Assembly: GCA_019722365.1 (NCBI GenBank)
Contig: JADFUC010000157.1
Span: 1-64,000, forward strand
DNA: 64,000 bases
Reading direction: 5' to 3'
DNA from: Lithospermum erythrorhizon
Lineage: Eukaryota; Streptophyta; Magnoliopsida; Boraginales; Boraginaceae
Under the pieces are notes generated by a model. The model searched no databases. It had not been told where the DNA came from and was given only the letters and a program-made list of their open reading frames with translations. Shown here one piece after another: positions 21,060 through 32,969 of this stretch (position 1 is the first letter of the stretch; the number at the start of each line of letters is the position of its first letter). Made by a program: the position numbers and the translations under genes.

Positions 21060-22745
21060 TCTTGGACCATCAACGCTTTCTATTCCACCTCTTTAGCTCT
21101 CTTGGTTGCTTTAGTAAGGGACAGCTCTAGACAAGAAAGCTTGAGGGACAGATAAAAATTTTCCCCTTCCTGCTGGACATTCTTCGCCTCCAAGTCCTTG
21201 CATTTGGAGATTTCCGCCAAAGCCCAATCCGTGGCGGCCTTCTTCTCATTATAAGCATTCTCCTAGTTCCGCTATAAGTCCTCGTTCTCTTTCTCCAATT
21301 CTTCCACCTTGAATCGGGAGGCCCTTTCGCTCTCACGGCTAGGCCCAAGATCCACATCTAAGCGAGCCACTCTACGAGCCAAGACATGACTCACATTCAT
21401 AGCCTGTACATGAAGGAAACGATGAGAGCATATTGTGAATAGAACCAAAAGTAAAGAAAAAGAAGAACATAAGTGATTGTACCCTGACAAGATGCTTTGC
21501 AATTACACCTTGAAGCTCAAGAGTATCGATGTATTCCTCGTAGGGCTTTCCAATCTCTTCTAACAACAGGGGGCGGGTTGCAGAGTCTTTCCTAAATTTG
21601 ACGTATTAGTCACTTCATAAATGCCGGGAAGAGTATATGGTAGGTCCAGGTAAGTTGCAGAGTAGCCTGCTGTAACCTTGCGAAATCACTCTCTTGTCCC
21701 TTGGAAGAACTGGCATGTACCATAGGTTCCACTAAAAAGAGGAATGCGTTTCCCTTTCATGGCAGAGAAAAGCACCTTTCTAGGTTCCACTGAGGAGAGA
21801 GTTGCTGTCAATACCTCCTTTGAAAAGAAAAAGAACCAAATGGGTTAACAGTAAATAAAAGGTCAACGGAAAAAAGGAGTAAAAGAGGATATACCCCAGG
21901 TAACCGGCGGTTCCACGGATGAGTCAAACTCCTTGGAGCGGATAATACCTGCCTGGATAAGGACGCCTTCTTCACAAAACACCTTATAATCCCACGAATC
22001 TTGGAATACTTCTCGTAGTAAGGCTATCTGCGCCTTTACATGGATGGATCTAGCAAATATGGGACGTTTGGCTTTGGAAAAAAGGGTCCATATCCAGGGC
22101 ACTCTGTCGTCCATCCCCCCTAAAATATAGCACCACTTACTATGCCAACGACCCTCACTAACCTTATCCGGTTTATCCTCAACAAATATGTTGTAATCGG
22201 AAAGGGAGCTAAAAGAGGTGAGGTAACCAGAGTGGGAAGTACTATGCATGTTAAAGAAGAGGGGCAAATTAGGCTCTAGATTCGCCATTCTACAAGTCTA
22301 ATACAATATGGCTAAGAATATCCTATCGTGCCCAATATGGCCCGGCTCTATTAACCGCTATAAGTAAATCATTTACAAAGGGAGAAAAAGGGAACCGCAC
22401 CCCATAATTCAGTGACTCAATGTACATCATAGTCCATCCATCAGCATGTGCATTCACACGTACGGATTTATCCTGTGTTCAAACACTTGTCCCCTTCTCC
22501 GTGGAGCCGCATCTTCACGTAATAGCGTATGGAAAAATATAATTAAAATCTCTAAGACTCTCTTTGAAAAAGGAACTAATGAAGTCTCTAATAGTAGAAT
22601 CAGAATGACACGATCGGGGTTCCGGCCACTGGCACTCTGCAATGAAATGAGATTCTATGAGGCGTTACAGGTTCGATTGAGGGGCGGAAGGATAGAAATG
22701 GGATCATGATCCTCCACATCATTCGAGCCGCCTTGACCAAGAATC
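21060..22745 (-). pseudogene. antisense extra ORF of the Tat element (Transposase_28-like)
   Basis: This coding region runs against gag-pol, between integrase and the 3' LTR. Around 22345-22430 the minus strand reads MYIESLNYGVRFPFSPFVND, matching the start of the plant family called putative gypsy-type transposon (PF04195). The main open stretch (22288-21863) includes SEGRWHSKWCYILGG and W-rich text. A coiled-coil tail follows (VEELEKENEDL near 21275-21310, then heptad-like text to about 21065). Antisense ORFs of this kind are known from Retand/Ogre-type elements, and their function is not established. At least three stops or frameshifts interrupt it. Confidence 0.7.
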
Positions 22746-23767
22746 GCTTGATTCACCTTCTCGAGAAATTATGTTAGGAACGGGTCATAATCTTTAAAAA
22801 GTCAAATCCCCTTATTTAATTTCTGCTCCAGCGGACATCCACAATCTAAAGAAAGCAAGGGTCTCGGGATCAATTACCGCCATCATGGATCGGGTTGTCG
22901 GGAAAGCGGGCCGACTTAGCGCGGGTTGGGACGAAGAAGGGTTAAGGGTATCTCGAGAAGATTCATGAGTATTCTCGCTAGACACGCCTAAATATCACCT
23001 ATCACGTATAAACAAAAATTCAAGGAAAGTCAAGAATCTAAGAGCCAATTATAATCTTTTTGTGGCAAAAGGAAACAAGAACATTCATCTTGAATACGAA
23101 AAGACTCAAGAACCTTTAAACTCATATCCACCCACATTCTTCAAAATAAAATCCTAAACACATTTTTATACAACCAAAACTAATCAAACAATCCATAAGT
23201 CCCCAGAAATTTATCATGCTCATCATCAATTAACCTTACACGAACTTCAAGATAAGAACCCTATGATAAATTTGAGAAACCACTGATAGGGTCAAGGATG
23301 AAATGCTAATTATGTCCTAAATTTTTAACGCCTAGTTTCAAGAAAGCATCACAACCCTCAAAGAAATTTCAAAATGCCTGATTTATTTTGACGAAGAGGA
23401 AGACCGTTGAGTATGGAGGTTGAAGATAAAGCACAGTGAAATGGGCAAAAGGAAAAATTAAGAATATGAAACTTTTGGGCACAAAAGGGGAAAATAGCTT
23501 TTATAGGGCTTAGAATCCAATGGGCTCGATCACGTTCTTGGAGGTAAGGACACGTGTAATAAGAGGGCCTAATGTCCCACATGGATGGAATCAAGTGACA
23601 AAGAAAACGAGGCTCCAAAGGGCAGGTCTTATCCAAGCACCTATACTTGTCAAAAATGCGGTTCTCTTCCAAAGAAATTTAGCAGTTTGGAGACGAATCC
23701 TCATCCAATGAACGGTTCTCGTCCATAGAGTGCCCTCCTAGGCATTCCAGTGCGCTTCGACCACTAA

Positions 23768-23779
23768 TTGGAGGGCCAA
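23768..23779 (+). other. polypurine tract of the Tat element
   Basis: TTGGAGGGCCAA immediately precedes the 3' LTR start at 23780. It contains the purine run GGAGGG, the likely primer for plus-strand DNA synthesis, though short and interrupted by CC. Confidence 0.5.
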
Positions 23780-24281
23780 TGATATATATAGCTTTTTTCA
23801 GAGCCAACGCCCAACCAATTGGCCCAGCTGATGGATAAGGCCCCCAGGAGTAAAAGGCGATCAGGATGTGGACACATGTCGCAATCAGGAGGAAAGAGGG
23901 TACCATGACTCCTATGTACTTGCCTATAAATACTCTACTCACAATACATTTATTTTCTAATCTCAATTTACTAGTTGCTAGTACATTTACTAAATACACA
24001 TACTAACTTGATTGTCGGAGTGTCAGTGATCGCTCCACGCGGTCACGCTTTTAGGTGCTACGGTGGATCAAGCTTTGGACTCGCGGGACTTGCAAGATTG
24101 TGTAACACCATTCCCTTCAAGCGGATCTAAGAGGCAACAATTCTCTCAAACAATGCCCAAGAGAACTATTTCTACTGAGTTGATCCATATCATTAAAAGT
24201 CCTAATTTTGTAAATAGTCATTTAATAGAGAGTCCTGTTGTAATTTGAGAATCTTCTTAATACAACGGATCACAATTATCA
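23780..24281 (+). repeat. 3' LTR of the Tat element, full length
   Basis: It is 502 bp, TG...CA, with a promoter-like CCTATAAATAC near 23920-23932 that is absent from the shortened 5' copy. It ends at the right TATAG duplication. Confidence 0.88.
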
Positions 24282-25249
24282 TATAGTAGCTAGTATAAAA
24301 CTACCATTTGAATAGAAAATTAGTTTTAATTCAAAAATAAATAGAAAAGTAATAAATGTATTAATAACATAAATCATATTGTATAACAAAGCCTCCAAAA
24401 ATGAAAGATAATGTCGAAACAAAATGATGAAGTATATCATTAACAATATCCCCCCACTTATAAATAAAACTATAAATGTATGAGTTGTATTTCTTCCCTT
24501 TTCACATTACTAATTACTATATTATTCTTATTATATTATTTTCTATTTGTGGAACTATAAATTTATAAGATTTTAAAAAGGACTCCTATAACAATTCAAT
24601 AAGTGATAAGTCTTAAATTTTTGCCTAAAAATTCTATAACAATTCAACACATGGTTGGAGCTATCTACTCTCTTATAATATATGCAAGAGTTTTACCACT
24701 TTCATATGTATGCTAATTATCATATGTTCATTATCATCATCTTCATCCAATTATATAAAAAATAATCAACATATTTACCAACACATAATAGTGTTTGATA
24801 TAATATTACATTCGATTTTTTTAATTTTATCGTACCAATAAATAAATTCCATTTTAATGCAATGAATTAGTCTACTCATATATGATAATTATTCAATTAT
24901 AAATTGAACAAAAAAATTCTAATACAAAAAATTACTATTAAAGAATATATATGTAAATTATTATGTGATATTTTGTATTACATTTTAACAATTAAAATAA
25001 AAAAAAAATGTCAAGTTACATATCTAAAATACTCCTTCCATCCACAATAGATTGTTAAGGTTTAAATTTTTATTCACAGATTAAATGTTAAATTCACATA
25101 TTTTTATTTCTCGTATAATATTTGCAAAATTATCAAATAATAATAGTTACATACTTTAATATTGGATTAAATTTTATTTAAATCTAAATTATGTTTGATG
25201 ATGAAGCGTGTAATTGTTAAGAATTTTTATTATTTATGAAACGGTACAA
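24282..25249. other. AT-rich spacer, no recognised gene
   Basis: No coding domain. A CTCCTTCCATCC word at about 25030 recalls a Stowaway end, but no partner end was found. Confidence 0.4.
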
Positions 25250-26700
25250 AATAAGACCCACTATGTGGTATTTTGATGACTCGGGATTTGAACTTCGACA
25301 TAGCTCGGTACGAGCCTCGGGCTTGATTTGAAACACTGTGAGTCGATTCAACCGAATACGCTCCATCACGGTACCGAATACGTGTCCTAGCTCCTCGATG
25401 GACTGGTACTTCGATCCTCGACTTCGATATGGTCCGCCGGGAGCCTCAAAGAAGATATTCCCCGTGTCGGGCCGCTAAGTAAACTCGGACCGTGGGTCTC
25501 GACTCGATCTCCGATCTACTTTAGACTCGATGGACTTATCGCATCCTTTCAGCCGTAGTAATACTACGCGCCGACGCGGGACTTCATCTTCTCGCAATAT
25601 GATGCGACTATCTAGCTTTCTAAGAGGCTACTAGCTTAGTGTAGGACTGCCTGAAGCTTTTGGAAGCAACATTAAGTAGCGTTGTCATTGCAGAGCGAAT
25701 GATGACAAAGATGGGCGTGGAGAAATCCAACCTTGTTGTTGATACTGATCAACTAGACTCAGGGTATTTAAAGAATGGCTAGTTATCGCTTTCAAGATCC
25801 AACTATTATAATGGGTTTAACGCCATCTTGTTCCTATATTTGAAATTTGATATGTTGAATGACACCTGAAATTTATTAGATGTTCATACAATTTTTTAAT
25901 AATCAGGGGCTACCTAACTTAACACTGAATATTCAAAGCGTTCTTGAGAAATCTGGGTCAGATTCTCATTAGATTTTGCTTCAAACTTGAAGGAATTACT
26001 GTATTTGTGTAGTCATCCTCACTTTAAGCTCCTACATTGGCTGCCCGGAGGTGTTTTCCAACCACCACGTGGTGTTTTACTGGTTGTTTTAAAATTTAAC
26101 TTAGAGAAATCTCAGAGGATTTTCTCTGAATTCTCTCTGTTGATTTTTAGAGTATTTTTGGGATTTTTTGGATGATATTTTCAAAAATAAGGGGGGGTAC
26201 TTATAGGCTTCTGGGCTTTGAATACTTGCTTCTATTTGGTCAGGTTTGGTTTCGCTGTGGATCAATGATCTTAACCGCTGATTGGCGCAGTAATCCTGAC
26301 TGGCTGACAAAAATCACAACTGTGAACTGGGCAACTCAAAATAGCGCCTATTTTAAGGTCTTGACCCTTGAGCTCTTAATTTTAATCTCAAACTTCCTGG
26401 AGTCTCCGTTTTAAACCCCGTAGCTACCGGAACTTCCATTGTGCACCCCATAACCGAAATACATCAATTAAAACTGGTGATTTTTTTATTTCGAACTCTA
26501 ATTTTAATCGGACATTTAAGCAGGGCTATTTTCTGAATCCTATTTTGGTTTAAAATTAGGTTAATTAATATAAAAACTCTTTATTTAACTCACCAACTTC
26601 AGAGGCTTAATTTCCTGAACCCTTATTCGATCGGTGGCCTGATTTGAATTTAGGTTTAATCGGTAACCCTAATTACCACGCCGACATTTTTTTAGTAGCT
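25250..26700 (+). repeat. unidentified repeat, copy A (inverted partner at 28.8-30.4 kb)
   Basis: Blocks of this segment match the reverse complement of 28800-30420 in the same order. One is CTTGTTGTTGATACTGATCAAC (25731-25752) against TTGTTGATGATATTGATCAAC. Another is GCGTTCTTGAGAAATC (25939-25954), which is identical. A third is GATGTTCAT followed by AATAATC. The first half is CG-rich relative to its neighbours. On the minus strand a CTATAAGTACCCCCC tract near 26190-26205 looks promoter-like. No coding domain is visible. It may be a long terminal repeat of a retroelement, but I cannot prove it. Confidence 0.55.
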
Positions 26701-28799
26701 CGATTTACTTAATTTTTTAAATTCTCACTATTCACGTAAGGCTTAAACGTTGTAAATTTGGGAGCACTTAAATAAAGTACGACAATCATTTAGTATATAT
26801 AGGAAGTAATAGATTTGGAATATTTTATTTCATATATTTAATTTGTTTTTATTATAATACATATAACATGTTAGTTTTTATGCTTAAATAAAAATATCTT
26901 TATCTATAAACTATAGATGCAATAATTAATTAGAGTTGAATTTAATATATGAAAAAAAAATTAAAAAAATTCAATCTTCACTATTTAACATTGATTAGTA
27001 ATTAGTAAACTAAATAAGAGTATATTGTCATAATAATACTTATATTAGTTTTCACTTTATATGAAATATAATCTATCGATATTATGATCTAAGTAATATG
27101 CATGAATATGTATATTCTAGGTATATAATCCAATTTTATCATTTAACATTCTGATCTACAAATCAAGATCCTCATCTTCGATTTTAATGACTTCAAAGTA
27201 ATTATTTATATTAAAGTTATTATTTATGTCAAAATTATAAAAATTTCATATCAAGTAATATTAATCGCATATATACTATCAAGTTTATCTTTTATTAAAA
27301 AATTATCAGACAAAGATAGAAGTTTTTAAAAAAAGAGGTATTGCTATATCTTTATTCCATTGGATTAATATAATTCATATTTTGAGATTTCAGATTCGAA
27401 CAATTACATCTTAATGCTGGGTCTCTTTCTATTTTTGGTTGGCTAAAAATTTGATAGAATTTAATAAAAAAGTCTTGATATTATTCCGGCCATAGATATT
27501 ATCGAATAATCATCAATTAAAATATGTTAAAATGAATACATAAAATAAAAAATTAAATTGTATAACTATCAATAATTTATAATGCTTAATAAATTGAGAA
27601 GTGATATTTCTAAAATAAAATAAAATAATATAGGGTGCATTTTTTTTATTAAAGAGAAAAGTTGATATTTCTAAAATAAATAATACATAATATAATTCTT
27701 TTTATTAAACCATGAAATGAAGAGTAGTAGAACAAAAATTTTAAATCTATTATTAAAATTATATTATTAAAAAATTATAAGATATCATATAACTATGAAC
27801 AAAATAAATTACAATATAAATTAAAAAGTATAATTATAAATTTACATAAATAGTTAATTATTACTTTATTTATTATCTTAGTTTAAATGTTTGAAGCATA
27901 AATAGTTACGTGCAATGCACCTACATTTTACTAGTATGCTATAAAAATTATGACTCAATTTATAAACGACAAACTAAATGAAATTTCAAACAATTTGTTT
28001 CATAATAAAAAATTGAAGCATAAATATTTATTTATAATGCACGTACATATTTTACTAGTTCATAATAAATGTATTCATCTCCTTGCTATAAAATATGATG
28101 TTACATTTAGTTTTGAAACACATACTAATTTTTTTGGTTTGCAAATCTTAATTAACAGCAGATATAATACGGAGTACATCATTAACTATTATTGAATACG
28201 ATTGTTTTTGAACTATCTCTTACCTTTTGTTTATTACTTTATGTTATTCTTGTAATTTCTTAAGTTCATGACAAACCATTATGTTTCCATTCTATAGATT
28301 ATTTATAACAAAAACTTGACATTTAATTTTTCATTATATTTAACAAGTAACTTTAAGTGTTACTTAAATTGTAACATTAAATTTCAATTTGGTACAACTG
28401 TGTATGTCATGAAATTAAGAAGCACTAAAGTTTTGATGACACCTAATTAATTAAAACTTTACAAATTTAATTTTTTTCTGTTTGTTAGTTTAAGTTTTGA
28501 ACTTAGATGTTCTAAAAAATGTCTTATAGTTTAATTTATTGAACAGAGTTCAATCAACTTGCTAATAGATAATCAAATTTCTCATTATGAGTCAAACAAG
28601 ACTCGATTTTAAAACCTCTATTAGGGTATGTCACTGGCTAAAACAGTAGGGAAATGCCTTGGATGATGCTTAATGTTAAGAATCATTAACGATGGACGTG
28701 ACATTTGCTAATTAGTTGTAAGTAAATTAGTTATTACTTTGTAGACAGTGAAAATTTATTAAAAAATAATTAAAATGATTAAGGCGACTTAATCAAATT
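26701..28799. other. very AT-rich segment between the inverted repeats
   Basis: No domain-bearing ORF. Short near-repeats such as TTTCTAAAATAAA occur near 27605-27680, and TTTTACTAGT recurs near 27926 and 28050. Tracts of A and T dominate. Confidence 0.45.
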
Positions 28800-30420
28800 A
28801 ATTAAATCATGTCATCAAGAAATGTGACGTATTGGGGATTCTCATCAACCCTAAATTTAATGTGTGAAACCTCGCTCGAACAAGCACTGGTAAATTCAAT
28901 TAAATGAGCATTAAATTTTGGCTCGGCGCTAAAAATCTCTAATTTTATTACATTGCACCGCCCTAGACCTTCAAATTGAGGTTCCAAAGTTTTCGGGGTT
29001 CGGCTGAACTCCGTAAATTATGGGGTTCAAATAAAGCGCTCCAAAAGGCTCGAGGTCAATATGAAATGTGTTTGACCTAGTGTTAATCCGAAACCTTCTT
29101 TTTACTAAAATACGCTTCTTTTATTACCGGAAAGAAAGAATTTAAATATCCGACGTGTTCAGATCTGCCTCAAAATTCAACGACAAGACTTGCATCCATC
29201 CGAAATTAAACCAACCAATAAGCAACTATTCAAAGTTCTTATGCTCATATAACTCCCATTTCAAAAAAGAGACAACATTCAGACCTGAAAAACACCTGAG
29301 AAAATATAGAGACGACCTCTGTAATTCTCTTAGTTAAATCTTTAGAATTACCAAGATATTTCTGGGTATCGGAAAACACATCTATAACCAAAATATGCGC
29401 TTAAATCAAGATTACCGCATAAACGCAAAGAATTTTTCAAGTGAAGCAACCGATGAAACTGGCTGGCGATTTCTCAAGAACGCTCAATATTCCGCTTAAT
29501 GTTTCCAATAGCTTCGATTATTCATAAATCTCAGATGAACATCTCTGAAAATCTCTGCAAGCTGATTCATCAAGCCTTATATATGAATATACCGAATATC
29601 TTACCCTATACAATCCAAAGAGAAATACGCTAAAGCCCTCATGTTGATCAATATCATCAACAAGTGTCAGGGACAATCCACCTTCTACTAATTCAAAGAA
29701 TAAGTTAAGGGCGCCACAGAAGACAAATCCTGTAATCGTATTAATATCACAACATAACTCAAATCCAAGTCAAATCGAAGTCAAATCGAACTGTGTCAGT
29801 ATTATCGCTAGAGCTTAAATCAACTAAGTCGCTCTGTGGTTTATATCGTCTCAAAGCTTAACGAATTCCGCTTTGTGCCAACCACTAAGTCCCACCCTTA
29901 TCATTCTGTAACAACACGTCGCTTAAATAAGTTGTAGTACAACCAAGAAGCGCACATCATTCAACACTATTAAGCATCACCCACACACCACAAGCTCTCT
30001 GAGTTCTATCTCAAATCGTTCCACTAAAGACAAGCATACTGCTTACTCTCTAATTCCACTCTCAGGTCTCAAGCCCTACCACAAAAGCATTTAAATCCCA
30101 CACCGGCAAAGACATGAAGTCCATCCAGCCTAGCATAACCGGAGATCAAGCTCAAGCACCCAAGACAGTTCTTATATACCAACACTTTAATACTGCTACG
30201 CTCTCCGGTTCTTATCCAAAGTTCTACCGCCTGGGCACCATCAAGACAGACACATGTCCACAAATTTATGTGAGCTCCTATCCAACCCAAATTTATCAAA
30301 TCAAGATCGCTCTAGTTCAATTCAAGTCGTTCTCATATCAAGATCAAGTCAAACAAAGAAGTCAAGATCTCACAACCGTCAAAGAAACGCATAAGTGATC
30401 CATGGGGCTTGTATAGACTA
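28800..30420 (-). repeat. unidentified repeat, copy B (inverted partner of 25.25-26.7 kb)
   Basis: The segment is related in reverse complement to copy A over at least about 800 bp, judged by ordered word matches. Identity is clearest around 29430-29550 and 29650-29680. It contains short ORFs on both strands (for example 30114-30398) with no known domain. Its left part also carries a CCCATAATTTACGGAGTTC word (minus strand, near 29010) that parallels a CCCCATAACC word in copy A. Confidence 0.5.
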
Positions 30421-30740
30421 TCTCTTCTGATTCGATAAAACCCGCATTAATCGGCGAATTTTCCCTACAAATTCGATTTAATTTTGTACCATTTTTCATA
30501 AATAATAAAAATTGTTCTGTGCATTACATACTTTTAGTCAAAAAGTCGAATTCACCAAAATAATTTTATATTTTCTTTAAAAATATTTAGTGTTTGGCAT
30601 ATTGTAAAGCTTTTATGATTGTCAATTAGGGATATTTAATTATGGAGCAAGATACTTACCCAATTATGATTAGCAAATTAGGGATATTTAATTGTCAATT
30701 ACAACTCATAATTCAACTTGTCGAAAACACCAAAAAGATA

Positions 30741-30748
30741 GGATATCC
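30741..30748. promoter_or_regulatory. P1BS-like site upstream of the DUF506 gene
   Basis: GGATATCC fits GNATATNC, the palindromic site bound by PHR1-type phosphate-starvation MYB regulators. It lies about 103 bases upstream of the TATA box and 239 bases upstream of the ATG. A single match can occur by chance. Confidence 0.4.
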
Positions 30749-30850
30749 ACAAATGAAGTCTTCATGTGCATGAATGTTCCTCTCCACGTCAGTATACATG
30801 GCCCATATCACCTCTTCAGGGACCCACACATTTACCCTCCTTTCTCGATG

Positions 30851-30858
30851 TATATATA
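30851..30858 (+). promoter_or_regulatory. TATA box of the DUF506 gene
   Basis: TATATAAA lies 129 bases before the ATG at 30980. It is followed by a leader rich in A and pyrimidine, which suits a start of transcription near 30885. An ACGT-core word, CCACGTCA, lies upstream at about 30784-30791. Confidence 0.6.
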
Positions 30859-30979
30859 AACCGAGCATCAAAAAACATGATCACATCCCAAAATTTCTAT
30901 AACAAAGGCTTTAGTGTTTTCTTTATTTCCTTTAGTTCAACAAAAAACTAAGGTTTAAGGGCTTCTTTAAGGGTAGAAA

Positions 30980-32969
30980 ATGTCTATGTTTCCGATAAAT
31001 AACTGGATTTTGACATATTTCAGCCCATCGGAGACGGTTGTTTCCGGTGAACATGCTATTACTTTATCCGACACCGTTTTTGGGTTTCTTGATGAAGGAT
31101 TTGAAGGGTCCTCTATTGAAAGTATAGGTGAAAATGCGTACGTTGAAAATGGAAATGATGAAGACGATGATGATGAAGAGAACGAAAATGTTGAAGATAA
31201 AGGTTTTTGGGAAAATCAGCATCAAATTTTGGAGGTAAATTCTTTTATATATCTTCCCTTTTCCTTTTTTGGTATTTGAAATGATACAGATTCATGAATG
31301 TTCATGAGTTTAATTAATTTGAGATTATGTGTCACAAACTCCATATCTATGTTCCAAATATTCATTTCATTAGATTATAAAATATAGTAGATTGTTGTTA
31401 TTTATTACTCCGTATAATACCAACTCTGCTTGACATGGATAACGTATTATTAGTTGATCCGAGCTAGTTTTGAGTTGTTCTATGCCATCAATGATTCTGA
31501 AATGGTGTTCATTTGTTATCAATGAGGATAAATTAAAAGAATCCTAAACTTTGTTGTTAATGGCTAGTTGACCAATTATGAATTTGTTTTGGAATATTGG
31601 TTTTAATGAAGTGATTAGAAGAGAATATATTAATATTAGTATGGATCTATAAGTTAGATCTAACTTACTAAAGTGAAGAGGGGTTTAATGAACTTTTCAA
31701 TTTTGTTACAAATTTGGACTCATCTTTTAAGCAACTATATATGTTTGCAGGCAACATTGTACAGGACAACTTCCTTGGAGTCAAGAATCAGACAGGCTAC
31801 TAAGGAAGCTCTGAAAGAAGTCCAACAATCAACAAACGTTTGTGTTTGCCGGAGACCGGTCGATGGTTGCCGGAGTTGTGTAATGACGGTGGTCTGCAAC
31901 CATCTTCAGGCTGAAGGATTCAATGCTTCTATATGCAAGTCTAAATGGAGAAGCTCCCCTGACATCCCATCAGGTAATTTTACTACTTCCAAATCAAAAA
32001 ATAGATATATTCTGTTTATCATCATCATATTTTATTATTAGTTATAACTTTCTTGAATTAGTCAATCAAACTTATTCAAAACCAAGTAACGTTTATTATA
32101 ATAAAGAAATCTTTATTAGTACCACTTGTTGAGGACAAGTTGAAAATTTTCCCCAGACATGGCCAGATTCATGAGCTTATTATATATGGCCAAAGTGGTC
32201 CAAGGTTTTTTATGTTTTTGACTTGTATATCTAAATTTTTATCTTAGGTTTGCTATATTTTCGACTCAAACTACAAAATTAATCTAATCACATGTGTGTT
32301 CTCTTACTACACAGTGAAGTTTTTGCTTTTATTCCTCCAGAGAGCCTGATTTTTATAGCTAGATCTAACATGCACTAGGCATGGGTATCACATTGTTTGC
32401 AATTTTGCATAGTGTTGTCCGTAATAATTGCCTCTGTTTGTATTTGAATAAGAGAGTTGACTAACTCAGCAATAAGTTACATTAGAAACAAACTCAACTA
32501 AACTTGATGTGATTACCAAAATGCAGGTGAACATACCTTCTTGGAGGTACTAGACAACTCGAATCCGAGAAAAGGAGAAGTGAGAATAATCATCGAATTA
32601 AACCTTCGAGCCGAATTTGAGATGGCAAGAGCCAGTGAGGAGTACAACAAACTAGTAAAAAGACTACCAGAGGTTTTTGTTGGGAAAATTGAAAGATTAT
32701 TATCCATAATCAAGATTATATGTCCTGCAGCAAAGAAGTGCATGAAGGAGAAGAAAATGCACATGGGTCCATGGAGAAAACTTAGATACATGCAAGCTAA
32801 ATGGTTAAAGACTTCTGAACGTATAAGTTCCAAACCAGTTGATGATATTCCATCAAATGCCTATTTCTCCGGCCAAACATCCGCTAGGCCGAGGGCGTCG
32901 ATGCTTACTGTAGACTTGTTGGGTAACTTCTCAAATTCGCACCGGCCGATGACAGTAGCGGTTGTGTAG
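30980..32969 (+). CDS. DUF506 / PDDEXK_6 family protein, three exons, 306 aa
   Basis: The exons are 30980-31234, 31751-31973 and 32527-32969. Both introns (516 and 553 bp) have GT-AG ends, and the spliced frame is open for 306 codons. An acidic tract lies at residues 58-73. The conserved domain spans about 75-257: FWENQHQILEATLYRTTSLE at the first splice junction, six cysteines (116, 118, 125, 128, 134, 147), ICKSKWRSSPDIPSGEHTFL (147-166), IIIELNLRAEFEMAR (180-194), FVGKIERL (210-217) and PWRKLRYMQAKWL (241-253). This order is diagnostic of the plant DUF506 family, which has a predicted nuclease-like PD-(D/E)XK fold but no proven catalysis. Some Arabidopsis members (RXR proteins) repress root-hair elongation under low phosphate. 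The gene appears intact, and its length is normal for the family. Confidence 0.93.

Larger units (their letters stand above)
15068..24281 (+). mobile_element. Ty3/gypsy retrotransposon, Tat lineage (Retand-like), 9.2 kb
   Basis: Both LTRs start TGATATATATAGC and end ACAATTATCA. The element is flanked by TATAG on both sides (15063-15067 and 24282-24286), so it is one full insertion. Plus-strand order is gag, aspartic protease, reverse transcriptase, RNase H, a second archaeal-type RNase H, and integrase. An antisense ORF lies between integrase and the 3' LTR. The second RNase H and the antisense ORF are hallmarks of the plant Tat group (Ogre, Retand). Every ORF has stops or frameshifts, so it is not autonomous today. 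By eye there are about twenty differences over some 290 aligned LTR bases, so the insertion is not recent. Confidence 0.92.

Noticed and set aside
25030..25260. Stowaway MITE starting at CTCCTTCCATCC
   Set aside because: No inverted partner terminus or TA duplication could be found on the right.
31673..32041. 122-codon ORF as a separate gene
   Set aside because: It is exon 2 of the DUF506 gene read through intron sequence on both sides. Splice sites at 31750/31751 and 31973/31974 explain it.
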